From Planctomycetota bacterium (GTDB taxonomy: Bacteria > Planctomycetota > Phycisphaerae > Phycisphaerales > UBA1924): 64,000 bases of DNA. The stretch is from NCBI GenBank assembly GCA_023432465.1, contig JAEYUO010000034.1:46183-110182 (forward strand). Reading direction: 5' to 3'. Below are positions 43,615 through 50,665 of this stretch, one piece after another. Each line of letters begins with the position of its first letter. The first letter of the stretch is position 1. Under the pieces are notes generated by a model. It worked only from the letters and a program-made list of their open reading frames with translations, was not told the origin of the DNA and did not search any database. A program made the position numbers and the translations under genes.

Positions 43615-43652
43615 GGTTCCAGCGAACTTCCAGACATTCACTACACTTTGCC

Positions 43653-45455
43653 ATGCGACTGGCCTTAGCCCAACTGAACCCGACCGTCGGCGATATCGCC
43701 GGCAATGCCCGGCTGATCGCCGATGCCGCGGCGAAGGCCCGCGAAGCCGGCGCGGACCTGCTGGTCTGTCCGGAGCTTGGGCTGTCGGGTTATCCGCCGA
43801 TGGACCTGATCTGGCAGGAGGGGTTCATCGCCGAATGTGCCGTCGCGGCAAAAAAGCTCGGCGGAGAACACTCCGACGGCCTGACGCTGGCGTTCGGCGT
43901 GCCGCTGCCGGTGTCGGGAGTGGGGGGGGATGGGGCGGACCTGTCCAAGGGCGTGAGCAACTCGCTGCTGGCATATCGCGATGGGAAGATGGTCGCGTAC
44001 TACGACAAGCGGCTGCTGCCGACGTATGACGTCTTCGATGAGAACCGGTACTTCGTGCCCGGCGATCGCGCGGTGGTCATCGATGTGCCGTCAAAGAGCG
44101 GGGCGGTCACACGCATCGGGCTTTCCATCTGCGAGGACCTGTGGAAGGGTGAGGATGCGGGCTTCGCGCACCGGTACATCGACGATCCCGATCCCGTCGT
44201 TGAACTGGTCGCGGCGGGCGCTCAGGTCATCGTGAACCCCTCCGCCAGCCCCTTTGTCCTGGGCAAGGGCCGCCGCCACCGCGACATTCTCAAGCGCCAC
44301 GCGATGCGCCACGGCGTGTTCGTCGCGGGTGTCAATCAGGTCGGCGGGAACGATGAGCTCATCTTCGACGGCCACGCCGCGGTCTTCTCACCATCAGGCG
44401 AACTCATCGCCGCGGGGCCGGGGTTCGTTGAGTATCTGACCATCGTGGACCTGCCGGTCAAGGCGGCGAGCGCTTCCGCGCACGCGGCATCCACCGCGAC
44501 CATTCCCGATCCCGTCCTGAACACATCGGATGAAGAGCAGCTCTACCGCGCCCTCGTCCTCGGCGTGCGCGACTACTGCCACAAAACAGGCTTCAAAGCC
44601 GCCCTCATCGGCCTGTCCGGCGGGATCGACTCGGCGGTCACCGCGGTTCTCGCCGCGGCGGCTCTCGGGCCCGAGAACGTCACCGGCGTGAGCATGCCCG
44701 GTCCCTACTCATCCGAAGGCTCGAAAACCGATGCCGCGGAGCTCGCCTCGCGGCTGGGCATGAAGATGCTCACCGTGCCGATCGGCGCGGGCTTTGACGC
44801 GATGAGCGCGACACTCCGCGCGAGCTTCGGTCAGATCGCAGGCGTCACCGAAGAGAATCTCCAATCCCGCCTTCGCGGCACGGCGATCATGGCGCTCTCC
44901 AACCAGACGGGCGCGATGGTGCTGACCACCGGCAACAAGAGCGAGCTCGCCGTCGGCTACTGCACACTCTACGGCGACATGAACGGCGGCCTCGCCGTCT
45001 TGAGCGATGTCACCAAGCTCTGGGTCTATCGCCTGGCGACGTGGATGAACGCAAACCCCACGAAGCTGGGTATCCACCTGCGCGGCGGCGCGGCAGACAG
45101 TGGGCGGGGCGGTCCCATCCCCGAAGCCACGATCACCAAGCCGCCCTCCGCCGAACTGCGGCCCGACCAGACCGATGAAGCCAGCCTCGGCCCATACAGC
45201 CAGCTCGACGAGATCATCGAACGGACCGTCGAGCGCCGCCAGAGCCCGGAGCGCATCGTCCGCGAGACCGGTTTCGACGCCGCGGCCGTCCGGAAGATCG
45301 TCCGGCTCATCGACCTGTCGGAATACAAACGGAAACAGGCCGCGATCGGGCTGAAAGTCACAGGCGTAGCGTTCGGGGCCGGTCGTCGCTTCCCCAATGC
45401 CCAGCGATTCCGGCCGTGGGAAGGGCTTGGAGATAAAGGCAGTCCTCGGTCCTGA
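43653..45455 (+). CDS. nadE: Glutamine-dependent NAD+ synthetase
   Basis: 600 aa, the long glutamine-hydrolysing form. The N-terminal nitrilase-type amidase has the Glu-Lys-Cys triad E41 (CPELGLSGYPP), K119 (YYDKRLLP) and C160 (LSICEDLW). The C-terminal synthetase has the P-loop SGGIDS at 322-327, then GVSMPGPYSSEGSKTDAAEL and LTTGNKSELAVGYCTLYGD. It makes NAD from deamido-NAD, ATP and glutamine. The last ~10 codons and the stop overlap a short direct repeat (GTCCTGAG type), so the native C-terminus may have been altered. Confidence 0.95.
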   Translation: MRLALAQLNPTVGDIAGNARLIADAAAKAREAGADLLVCPELGLSGYPPMDLIWQEGFIAECAVAAKKLGGEHSDGLTLAFGVPLPVSGVGGDGADLSKGVSNSLLAYRDGKMVAYYDKRLLPTYDVFDENRYFVPGDRAVVIDVPSKSGAVTRIGLSICEDLWKGEDAGFAHRYIDDPDPVVELVAAGAQVIVNPSASPFVLGKGRRHRDILKRHAMRHGVFVAGVNQVGGNDELIFDGHAAVFSPSGELIAAGPGFVEYLTIVDLPVKAASASAHAASTATIPDPVLNTSDEEQLYRALVLGVRDYCHKTGFKAALIGLSGGIDSAVTAVLAAAALGPENVTGVSMPGPYSSEGSKTDAAELASRLGMKMLTVPIGAGFDAMSATLRASFGQIAGVTEENLQSRLRGTAIMALSNQTGAMVLTTGNKSELAVGYCTLYGDMNGGLAVLSDVTKLWVYRLATWMNANPTKLGIHLRGGAADSGRGGPIPEATITKPPSAELRPDQTDEASLGPYSQLDEIIERTVERRQSPERIVRETGFDAAAVRKIVRLIDLSEYKRKQAAIGLKVTGVAFGAGRRFPNAQRFRPWEGLGDKGSPRS

Positions 45456-45500
45456 GTCCGAAGTCCTGAGCTTCGCAACCAGACTCAGGGCTCAGAACAG
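45441..45500. repeat. Short repeat/hairpin region at the end of nadE
   Basis: Repeated TCCTGAG/CTCAGG-type units (AGTCCTCGGTCCTGAGTCCG, AAGTCCTGAG, ACTCAGGGCTCAG) that can form a hairpin. It covers the nadE stop codon at 45453-45455. Confidence 0.5.
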
Positions 45501-45570
45501 GTCTTCCCGTCGCCCCGGACCTGCCTGAAAGTCTGACTCCCGCTTGCCCAATAAGGCTCGGGAGGTCACC

Positions 45571-45990
45571 ATGGGTCAGGCTGCATATGCGAGCGCGTGG
45601 ATGCCGGATGAGACAGCACAAAGCACCAGCAGGCTGACCGATCCGTCGGTGACACCCGACCAGCGTACCTACGCGCTGATCATGCACCTCTCGCTCATTG
45701 CCTCGCACTTCATCCCCTTCGCCCTGGTCATCGCCCCGCTCATCATGTGGCAGATCAAGAAAGACGAATCCCCCTACCTCGATGATCAGGGGCGCGAGGT
45801 CGTCAACTTCCAGCTCAGCCTGTTCCTGTACAGCATCATCCTCGCCGTGCTCGCCATGGTCACCTGCGGGATCGCCGCGATCGGGTTCATCCCGCTCTAC
45901 GTGCTCGCGGTCGTCGGCATGGTCATGGGCGCGGTTGCCGCCAACAAGGGCGAGTACTTCCGCTACCCGGCCACGATGCGGCTGATCTGA
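45571..45990 (+). CDS. DUF4870 (Tic20-like) membrane protein
   Basis: 139 aa from the ATG at 45571, with GGGAGG upstream. Three to four membrane segments and the family signature are visible: TYALIMHLSLIASHFIPFAL, WQIKKDESPYLDDQGREVVN, FQLSLFLYSIILAVLAMV. DUF4870 proteins are small inner-membrane proteins of unknown function. Convergent with lptB. Confidence 0.88.
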   Translation: MGQAAYASAWMPDETAQSTSRLTDPSVTPDQRTYALIMHLSLIASHFIPFALVIAPLIMWQIKKDESPYLDDQGREVVNFQLSLFLYSIILAVLAMVTCGIAAIGFIPLYVLAVVGMVMGAVAANKGEYFRYPATMRLI

Positions 45991-46022
45991 CGCCATCGCC
46001 CGATACGGCTGTCTCGTCGCGG

Positions 46023-46865
46023 CTATCTGCCGCTCTGCTGATCCGCCGGCCTGCTGATCTGCACCGGCTTGCCCGCGCCGTTCCGCGCTGCGCCGTTCCC
46101 CGCCGCTCCGCCCGCCCCCCCGGCATGATGATCATCAAACTCATCGCCGCGGAACAGCGAGCCCAGGTACACCCGCCGCACGAGTTCGTTGTTGATCAGC
46201 TCCCGCGGCGTGCCCTCCGCGAACTTCTTGCCCTCATCGATGATGTAGGCCCGGTCACACACCCGCAGCGTCTGCTGCACATTATGATCGGTGATCAGGC
46301 ACGCGATCCCGCTTCCCGCCAGCCGCCGGATCTCCGTCTGCAGGTCCTCCACCGCGATCGGATCGACACCCGAGAACGGCTCATCCAGCAGGATCAGCTT
46401 CGGTTCCGTCACCAGCGACCGCGCAATCTCCAGCTTCCGCCGCTCCCCGCCGGAGCATGTCCTGGCCTGCTGCTTGGCTTTGTGCGACAGCCCGAACTGC
46501 TCCAGCAGCTCCGCCGCCCGCTGATGCCTGGCCGCGCGGCTCAGCGGCAGCGTCTCGAGAATCGCCAGCAGGTTCTCCTCGCACGTCAGCCGCTGGAAGA
46601 CGCTCGGCTCCTGCGACAGATACCCCATCCCCAGCCGCGCCCGCTGATACATCGGCAGCGTCGAGATGTCCTTGCCGTCGAAGCTCACCTTTCCCGCATC
46701 GGGCTCGATCATCCCGATCGTCATGCGGAAAGAGGTTGTCTTGCCCGCGCCGTTCCTGCCAAGCAGCCCGACAATCTCGGACTTCTCGACATGGAACGAG
46801 ACGCCGTTGACGACCGTGCGCCCGGCGAAGGACTTCTTGAGGTTGTGCGCCTGAAGGAGAGCCAC
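46023..46865 (-). CDS. lptB: LPS export ABC transporter ATP-binding protein
   Basis: 280 aa. Walker A LLGRNGAGKTTSF, the LptB-specific DISTLPMYQRARLGMGYLSQ, EPSVFQRLTCEENLLAILE, signature CSGGERRKLEIA (Leu replaced by Cys), Walker B PKLILLDEPFSGVDPIAVED, and the H-loop LITDHNVQQTL are all present. LptB powers LPS extraction from the inner membrane with LptF/LptG, which are not in this window. A Gly/Ala-rich tail follows the domain. It lies just downstream of the MlaF-like gene on the same strand. Confidence 0.92.
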   Translation of the reverse strand: MALLQAHNLKKSFAGRTVVNGVSFHVEKSEIVGLLGRNGAGKTTSFRMTIGMIEPDAGKVSFDGKDISTLPMYQRARLGMGYLSQEPSVFQRLTCEENLLAILETLPLSRAARHQRAAELLEQFGLSHKAKQQARTCSGGERRKLEIARSLVTEPKLILLDEPFSGVDPIAVEDLQTEIRRLAGSGIACLITDHNVQQTLRVCDRAYIIDEGKKFAEGTPRELINNELVRRVYLGSLFRGDEFDDHHAGGAGGAAGNGAARNGAGKPVQISRPADQQSGR

Positions 46866-46931
46866 GGGGAGAGTGTAGGGGAAGGACGGAGGGGAGAGGG
46901 ATGGGGGAGCAACGGACCGAGTCCTCTCCCG

Positions 46932-46969
46932 TGATCCCTTGGTCCCTACTTCCCATGGTCCCTTCGTCC
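46932..46969. repeat. Degenerate GGTCCCT-type repeat over the MlaF-like stop
   Basis: TGATCCCTTGGTCCCTACTT then CCCATGGTCCCTTCGTCC: imperfect 9-base units around TCCCTTGG. The stop codon (complement of CTA at 46946-46948) and the last residues of the MlaF-like protein fall within it. Confidence 0.55.
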
Positions 46970-47968
46970 ATGCAGCACCGGCATCGTCTCCAGGTACGCC
47001 CTCGCCGGCTCGCAGCCGTCCTTCCCGAATCGCTCGTACGGCCCGTCAAAGCACACCCCGCCCCGGTCCAGCATGATCACCCGCGGCTGCAACCGCCGCA
47101 GCAGGTCCTTGTCGTGCGTCACAATAACGGTCGTGCGAGGAGGCTGGGGCGCAGACGGCGGACCGGAAGTCTGGCGCCCGTCCTCCTCGGCGCGGGGTGC
47201 GGGCGGATGGCCGTGCGGCAGACTGTGCGGTCGGCTCACACGCAGCATGCCGTCGGGCAACAGATCCTCTCCAGTTGGGAACTTCTCGACGATGCGCTCC
47301 AGCACCGTCCGCGAAACCCGCGGCCCCATCGGCCGCGGCCCCACGGCCCGGTGGTGGAACTCCCACACAAGCTCGTGAATCGCCCCGGCCGTCATCGGAT
47401 CAAGACCGGTCGTCGGCTCGTCATAGAACACCACGATCGGGTCCGCGGCGATGGCCCGGGCGATCGCCACTCGTTTGGCCATGCCGCCGGAGAGCTCATC
47501 GCGCTGCTTGTCGAGCACATCCTTCGTGTCAAGGCGAACCGCCTCCACACTCTCGCGGATGCGCTGCTCAATCTGCTCCTCGCTCAGTGCGGTGTGCTCG
47601 CGCAGCCACAGCGCGATGTTCTCGCGCACCGTTCCCGAAAAGAGCGCGTTGCGCTGAAAGACGACCGACCAGTGCAAGCGGAGCCGATCGAGCCGGTCAG
47701 AACCCGCCTGTTGAAGATCAACCAGCGGCAACTGCCCCGCATCATCGGGCGGCTCGTTGTGGTCCGCCGCGAGCACGCTGCCGGAATCCGGCTGCATCAG
47801 CCCCGTGAGGTGGTCGAGCAGGACCGTCTTCCCCGAGCCCGACCCGCCGACGATCGCGACAATCTCGCCAGTGGAAACGGTGAGGTTGATCCCGTCGAGC
47901 ACCACATGATCGCCGAACGCCTTGGTCAGGCGCTCGGCTCTGAGTTCGATTGGCGAGGCGGACGGCAT
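46946..47968 (-). CDS. MlaF-like ABC ATPase with a long internal insert
   Basis: 340 aa from the ATG at 47968. Walker A GGSGSGKT 41-48, FQRNALFSGTVRENIALWLR (resembling the MlaF Q-loop region), signature ELSGGMAKRVAIARA 158-172, Walker B VVFYDEPTTGLDP 179-191 and H-loop THD (H285) follow the Mla/Ttg2A family. E184 to H285 is 101 residues, about 65 more than usual; the insert (about 208-278) is Pro/His/Arg-rich with no clear fold. A second small insert follows Walker A (about 66-95). Mla systems move phospholipids between membranes. No MlaE or MCE gene is adjacent. Confidence 0.85.
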   Translation of the reverse strand: MPSASPIELRAERLTKAFGDHVVLDGINLTVSTGEIVAIVGGSGSGKTVLLDHLTGLMQPDSGSVLAADHNEPPDDAGQLPLVDLQQAGSDRLDRLRLHWSVVFQRNALFSGTVRENIALWLREHTALSEEQIEQRIRESVEAVRLDTKDVLDKQRDELSGGMAKRVAIARAIAADPIVVFYDEPTTGLDPMTAGAIHELVWEFHHRAVGPRPMGPRVSRTVLERIVEKFPTGEDLLPDGMLRVSRPHSLPHGHPPAPRAEEDGRQTSGPPSAPQPPRTTVIVTHDKDLLRRLQPRVIMLDRGGVCFDGPYERFGKDGCEPARAYLETMPVLHGRRDHGK

Positions 47969-48032
47969 TGCTGAGGATAGAGGGTTGCTCCGTCCGTTTA
48001 CGGTCGGCCGCGCCCGGCGGTACGCTTTGCCC

Positions 48033-49880
48033 ATGAGAACCTTGATGCGCTGCGTGGGTCGTCCGATTCTGGTGCTTTGCGCGGTTGCTGTGGCTGCCTG
48101 TGCCTCCAAGCCCACCTCCCTCGCCGCCCCCAACTCCGCCGCCGCGACGTCCACCGGAGCCGTCGCCGCGACTCGGCCGATCATCGCCTCTTCATACGCC
48201 GGCCGGTTCCAGTCGGGCGCGGTCGCGGCCGACCACGAACTCGCTTCCGCGGCCGGGGCCGAGATGCTCGCCCTCGGCGGCAACGCGGTCGATGCCGCCG
48301 TCGCCACCTCGTTTGCGCTCTCGGTCGTGCGGCCCTACTCCTGTGGCATCGGTGGTGGCGGCTTCATGGTCATCTACCTGCCGAACGACCCGAAGCATGG
48401 CCGCGTGTCGGTCGCCATCAACTACCGCGAAACCTGCCCCGCGGCGGTCGGCCCGGACTTCTACGAGAAGCAGGACGACCCCAAGGCCAGCACCCGCGGC
48501 GGCAAAGCCGTCGCCGTCCCCGGCACCGTCGCCGGGCTGCTGCACGCACTGGAGAACTACGGCACGCTCGACCGGCGCACCGTGCTCGCGCCCGCGATCC
48601 GGCTGGCCCAAAGCGGCTTCGCCGCGGACAAGGACTACGCAGCGCGAGCGGCGGACATCGGCGCACAGTTCCGCGCGGAGCCCGAACTCCAGACACGGTT
48701 CGCCTTCGTGTGGGAGCGATTCCTGAACCGGGGCAACGTCGAGATCGGCACGCTGATCCGCATGCCCGAGCAGGCACGCGCGCTCGAACTGATCGCGATG
48801 CACGGCGCGGCAGGCTTTTACGGCGGTGAGCTCGCCGCGGCGATCCGCACAGCGGTCTCCGGCGATGGCGGGGTGCTGGCCGCGTCAGACCTGGGGGCGT
48901 ACACGCCCCGGGAAGTCGAGCCGCTGAGGTTCGGCTTCGCCGTCTGGCAGATCCTGAACATGCCGCCGCCAAGCTCCGGCGGCACAACCATGGCCGCAGC
49001 CCTGGGCATCTTCGAACACTCCGGCGGCGCATACGAACTTCGTGCGGAAGAGCGCTGGACCGCACGCTCCGCACATCTCTTCACCGAGTCCCTCCGCCAC
49101 GCCTTCGCCGATCGCTCGCGGTGGCTGGGCGATCCGGAGTTCGGCGATGTGCCGGTCGCGAGGTTGCTCGCCGATGCCAACATCGCGCGGATGGCCGGCA
49201 TGGTCGAGCCCGATGCGCGGCTCGCGCCCGATGAGTGCGGCACGCCGCAGGAGGAACTCTCGGCGGTCTTCGCGCACGATGACCACGGCACAAGCCACCT
49301 GTGCGCTGTCGATCAATGGGGCGGCGCGGTCGCCTGCACCGAGACCATCAACCTCGAGTTCGGCTCGCTGCTCGCCGTGCCGGAGTTCGGCTTCTGCCTT
49401 AACAACGAGATGGACGACTTCCTCACACGCCGCGGCGAGGCGAACGCCTTCGGCCTCACGCAATCGGAGCGGAATCTGCCCGCGCCCGGCAAGCGCCCCT
49501 TGAGCAGCATGAGCCCGACGATCGTGCTCGATGAAGCCGGACAGGTCATCGCGATCGCCGGAGCCTCCGGCGGGCCACGGATCATTACCGGGACCGCACA
49601 GGCCCTGCTCAACGCGCTGGTGCTCCGAAAGTCCGCCAGCGACTCTGTCGCTTCTCCACGGTTTCATCACCAGTGGTCGCCGGATGTGTTGCGATATGAA
49701 GCGGCGTGGGCAAGCACACGCGGCGGATCATCCATGATCGAAGGTCTGCAAGCCCGCGGCCACGATTGCCGCGAGCTCGATGGCGCGGCGGGCGTTGTGC
49801 AGCTCATCGTGCGCGACAAGGACGGCGGCTGGAACGCCGCGAGCGACCCGCGAAAGGGTGGGAAGCCCGCGGGGCATTGA
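48033..49880 (+). CDS. ggt: Gamma-glutamyltransferase, lipoprotein form
   Basis: 615 aa from the ATG at 48033. The N-terminus is a lipoprotein signal with lipobox V-A-A-C23. The large subunit has AGAEMLALGGNAVDAAVATS, YSCGIGGGGFMVIYLP, and NYRETCP with substrate-binding R132. Autocleavage is expected before T420 (HDDHGTSHLCAVD), the nucleophile of the small subunit. RPLSSMSPTIVLDEAG and GASGGPRIITGTAQALLNAL complete the active-site region. It hydrolyses or transpeptidates glutathione and other gamma-glutamyl compounds in the periplasm. It ends 12 bp before the left arm of the 49.9 kb cassette. Confidence 0.93.
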   Translation: MRTLMRCVGRPILVLCAVAVAACASKPTSLAAPNSAAATSTGAVAATRPIIASSYAGRFQSGAVAADHELASAAGAEMLALGGNAVDAAVATSFALSVVRPYSCGIGGGGFMVIYLPNDPKHGRVSVAINYRETCPAAVGPDFYEKQDDPKASTRGGKAVAVPGTVAGLLHALENYGTLDRRTVLAPAIRLAQSGFAADKDYAARAADIGAQFRAEPELQTRFAFVWERFLNRGNVEIGTLIRMPEQARALELIAMHGAAGFYGGELAAAIRTAVSGDGGVLAASDLGAYTPREVEPLRFGFAVWQILNMPPPSSGGTTMAAALGIFEHSGGAYELRAEERWTARSAHLFTESLRHAFADRSRWLGDPEFGDVPVARLLADANIARMAGMVEPDARLAPDECGTPQEELSAVFAHDDHGTSHLCAVDQWGGAVACTETINLEFGSLLAVPEFGFCLNNEMDDFLTRRGEANAFGLTQSERNLPAPGKRPLSSMSPTIVLDEAGQVIAIAGASGGPRIITGTAQALLNALVLRKSASDSVASPRFHHQWSPDVLRYEAAWASTRGGSSMIEGLQARGHDCRELDGAAGVVQLIVRDKDGGWNAASDPRKGGKPAGH

Positions 49881-49892
49881 TTTGGAAGTTGA

Positions 49893-49920
49893 ACCACGGA
49901 GGACACGGAGAGCACGGAGA
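49893..49920. repeat. Left 28-bp inverted-repeat arm
   Basis: It begins ACCACGGAGGACACGGAG and ends AGCACGGAGA; three CACGGAGRR units. It is complementary to 50623-50650 at 26 of 28 positions and may also supply the purine-rich ribosome-binding region of the gene at 49928. Confidence 0.82.
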
Positions 49921-49927
49921 GGAAGAC

Positions 49928-50197
49928 ATGGCAAACAGATCACGATCCGTCGCGACAGCAAGGGTGCCCGCAGATCAACCGTACGAGCAGTACCGAAGCC
50001 TGCCACAATGGCGACTGATCGACAAGGCGGTTGCTGATTTGGTGAAGAACGGTGACATAGTCGAGCTGACACCGAGACACTACATCGTCGGGTACCTCGT
50101 GAAGAAGTCACAAGTCGGTACGAGATCGGCAGGTGTCAAGCCGTCCGTCACAAAGCGATCGGCACCGAAGACAGCAAAGCCGACAAGACGGCCCTGA
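49928..50197 (+). CDS. Small basic protein of the cassette
   Basis: 89 aa from the ATG at 49928, with GGAGAGGAAG just upstream. The central part (YEQYRSLPQWRLIDKAVADL, VKNGDIVELTPRHYIVGYLV) looks like a compact folded domain; the last ~25 residues are Lys/Arg/Thr-rich (SVTKRSAPKTAKPTRRP), suggesting nucleic-acid contact. Family not recognised. It lies 39 bp upstream of the GxxExxY gene inside the same inverted-repeat cassette, so the two are probably co-expressed. Similar companion genes are not visible in the cassette at 1.3 kb. Confidence 0.68.
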   Translation: MANRSRSVATARVPADQPYEQYRSLPQWRLIDKAVADLVKNGDIVELTPRHYIVGYLVKKSQVGTRSAGVKPSVTKRSAPKTAKPTRRP

Positions 50198-50236
50198 GTT
50201 GGAGCGGAAACGGAGATCGGCAACAGGAGTGCTGCA

Positions 50237-50611
50237 GTGCTTCTGGACGAAGAGTTGACCGAGCAGATCATCGGTGCGGCGATTGAAGTTCATCGGGCAC
50301 TCGGGCCCGGACTTCTCGAATCGTCTTACGAGGCGTGCCTTGCCTACGAACTCGAATCTCGCGGCCTCCGCGTCTCGCGACAGGTTCCGCTACCGATCAT
50401 TTACAAGCAAGTACATCTCGACGCGGGCTACCGAATCGATCTGCATGTCGAGAATCGCGTGGTCGTTGAACTCAAACATGTCGAGAAGACGCTCCCGATT
50501 CACGAAGCCCAACTCATCACCTATCTCAAGCTCTCCGGCTGCCGCATTGGCCTCCTGATCAACTTCAACGTCCGGGCCCTGAAGGATGGTGTGACAAGGC
50601 GCGTTCGCTGA
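50237..50611 (+). CDS. GxxExxY family protein (PD-(D/E)xK-like)
   Basis: 124 aa, the usual full length of the family. Conserved elements in order: IIGAAIEVHRALGPGLLESS (G-L-L-E-S-S-Y at 25-31), LAYELESRGLRVSRQVPLPI, then D68, E78-L-K80 in RVVVELKHVEK, and EAQLITYLKLSGCRIGLLIN. The D68 ... E78-x-K80 arrangement fits the PD-(D/E)xK nuclease-like core. It is the most regular of the three copies in this window and defines the expected ends of the other two. It ends 12 bp before the right arm. Activity unknown. Confidence 0.9.
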   Translation: MLLDEELTEQIIGAAIEVHRALGPGLLESSYEACLAYELESRGLRVSRQVPLPIIYKQVHLDAGYRIDLHVENRVVVELKHVEKTLPIHEAQLITYLKLSGCRIGLLINFNVRALKDGVTRRVR

Positions 50612-50622
50612 CCACATCGCGA

Positions 50623-50650
50623 TCTCCGTGCCCTCCGTGTTCTCCGTGGT
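50623..50650. repeat. Right 28-bp inverted-repeat arm
   Basis: TCTCCGTGCCCTCCGTGTTC then TCCGTGGT: the reverse complement reads as three CACGGAGRR-type units and matches 49893-49920 at 26 of 28 positions. It lies just before the 3' end of the TPR gene. Confidence 0.82.
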
Positions 50651-50665
50651 GTAACCCGCCTTGTC

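Larger units (their letters stand above)
49893..50650. mobile_element. Inverted-repeat cassette with two small genes
   Basis: Twenty-eight-base arms at 49893-49920 and 50623-50650 are inverted repeats of each other with 26 of 28 positions matching. Each arm is three tandem copies of a CACGGAGRR unit. The 758-bp unit carries an 89-aa gene and a GxxExxY gene, both on the plus strand. It sits precisely between two convergent genes: 12 bp after the ggt stop and 15 bp before the end of the TPR gene. No transposase is encoded. Mobility is inferred from the arm structure and from the second cassette at 1297-1920. Confidence 0.68.

Noticed and set aside
49893..49920. CRISPR array
   Set aside because: The units are 9 nt, directly adjoining, without spacers, and no cas genes are near.
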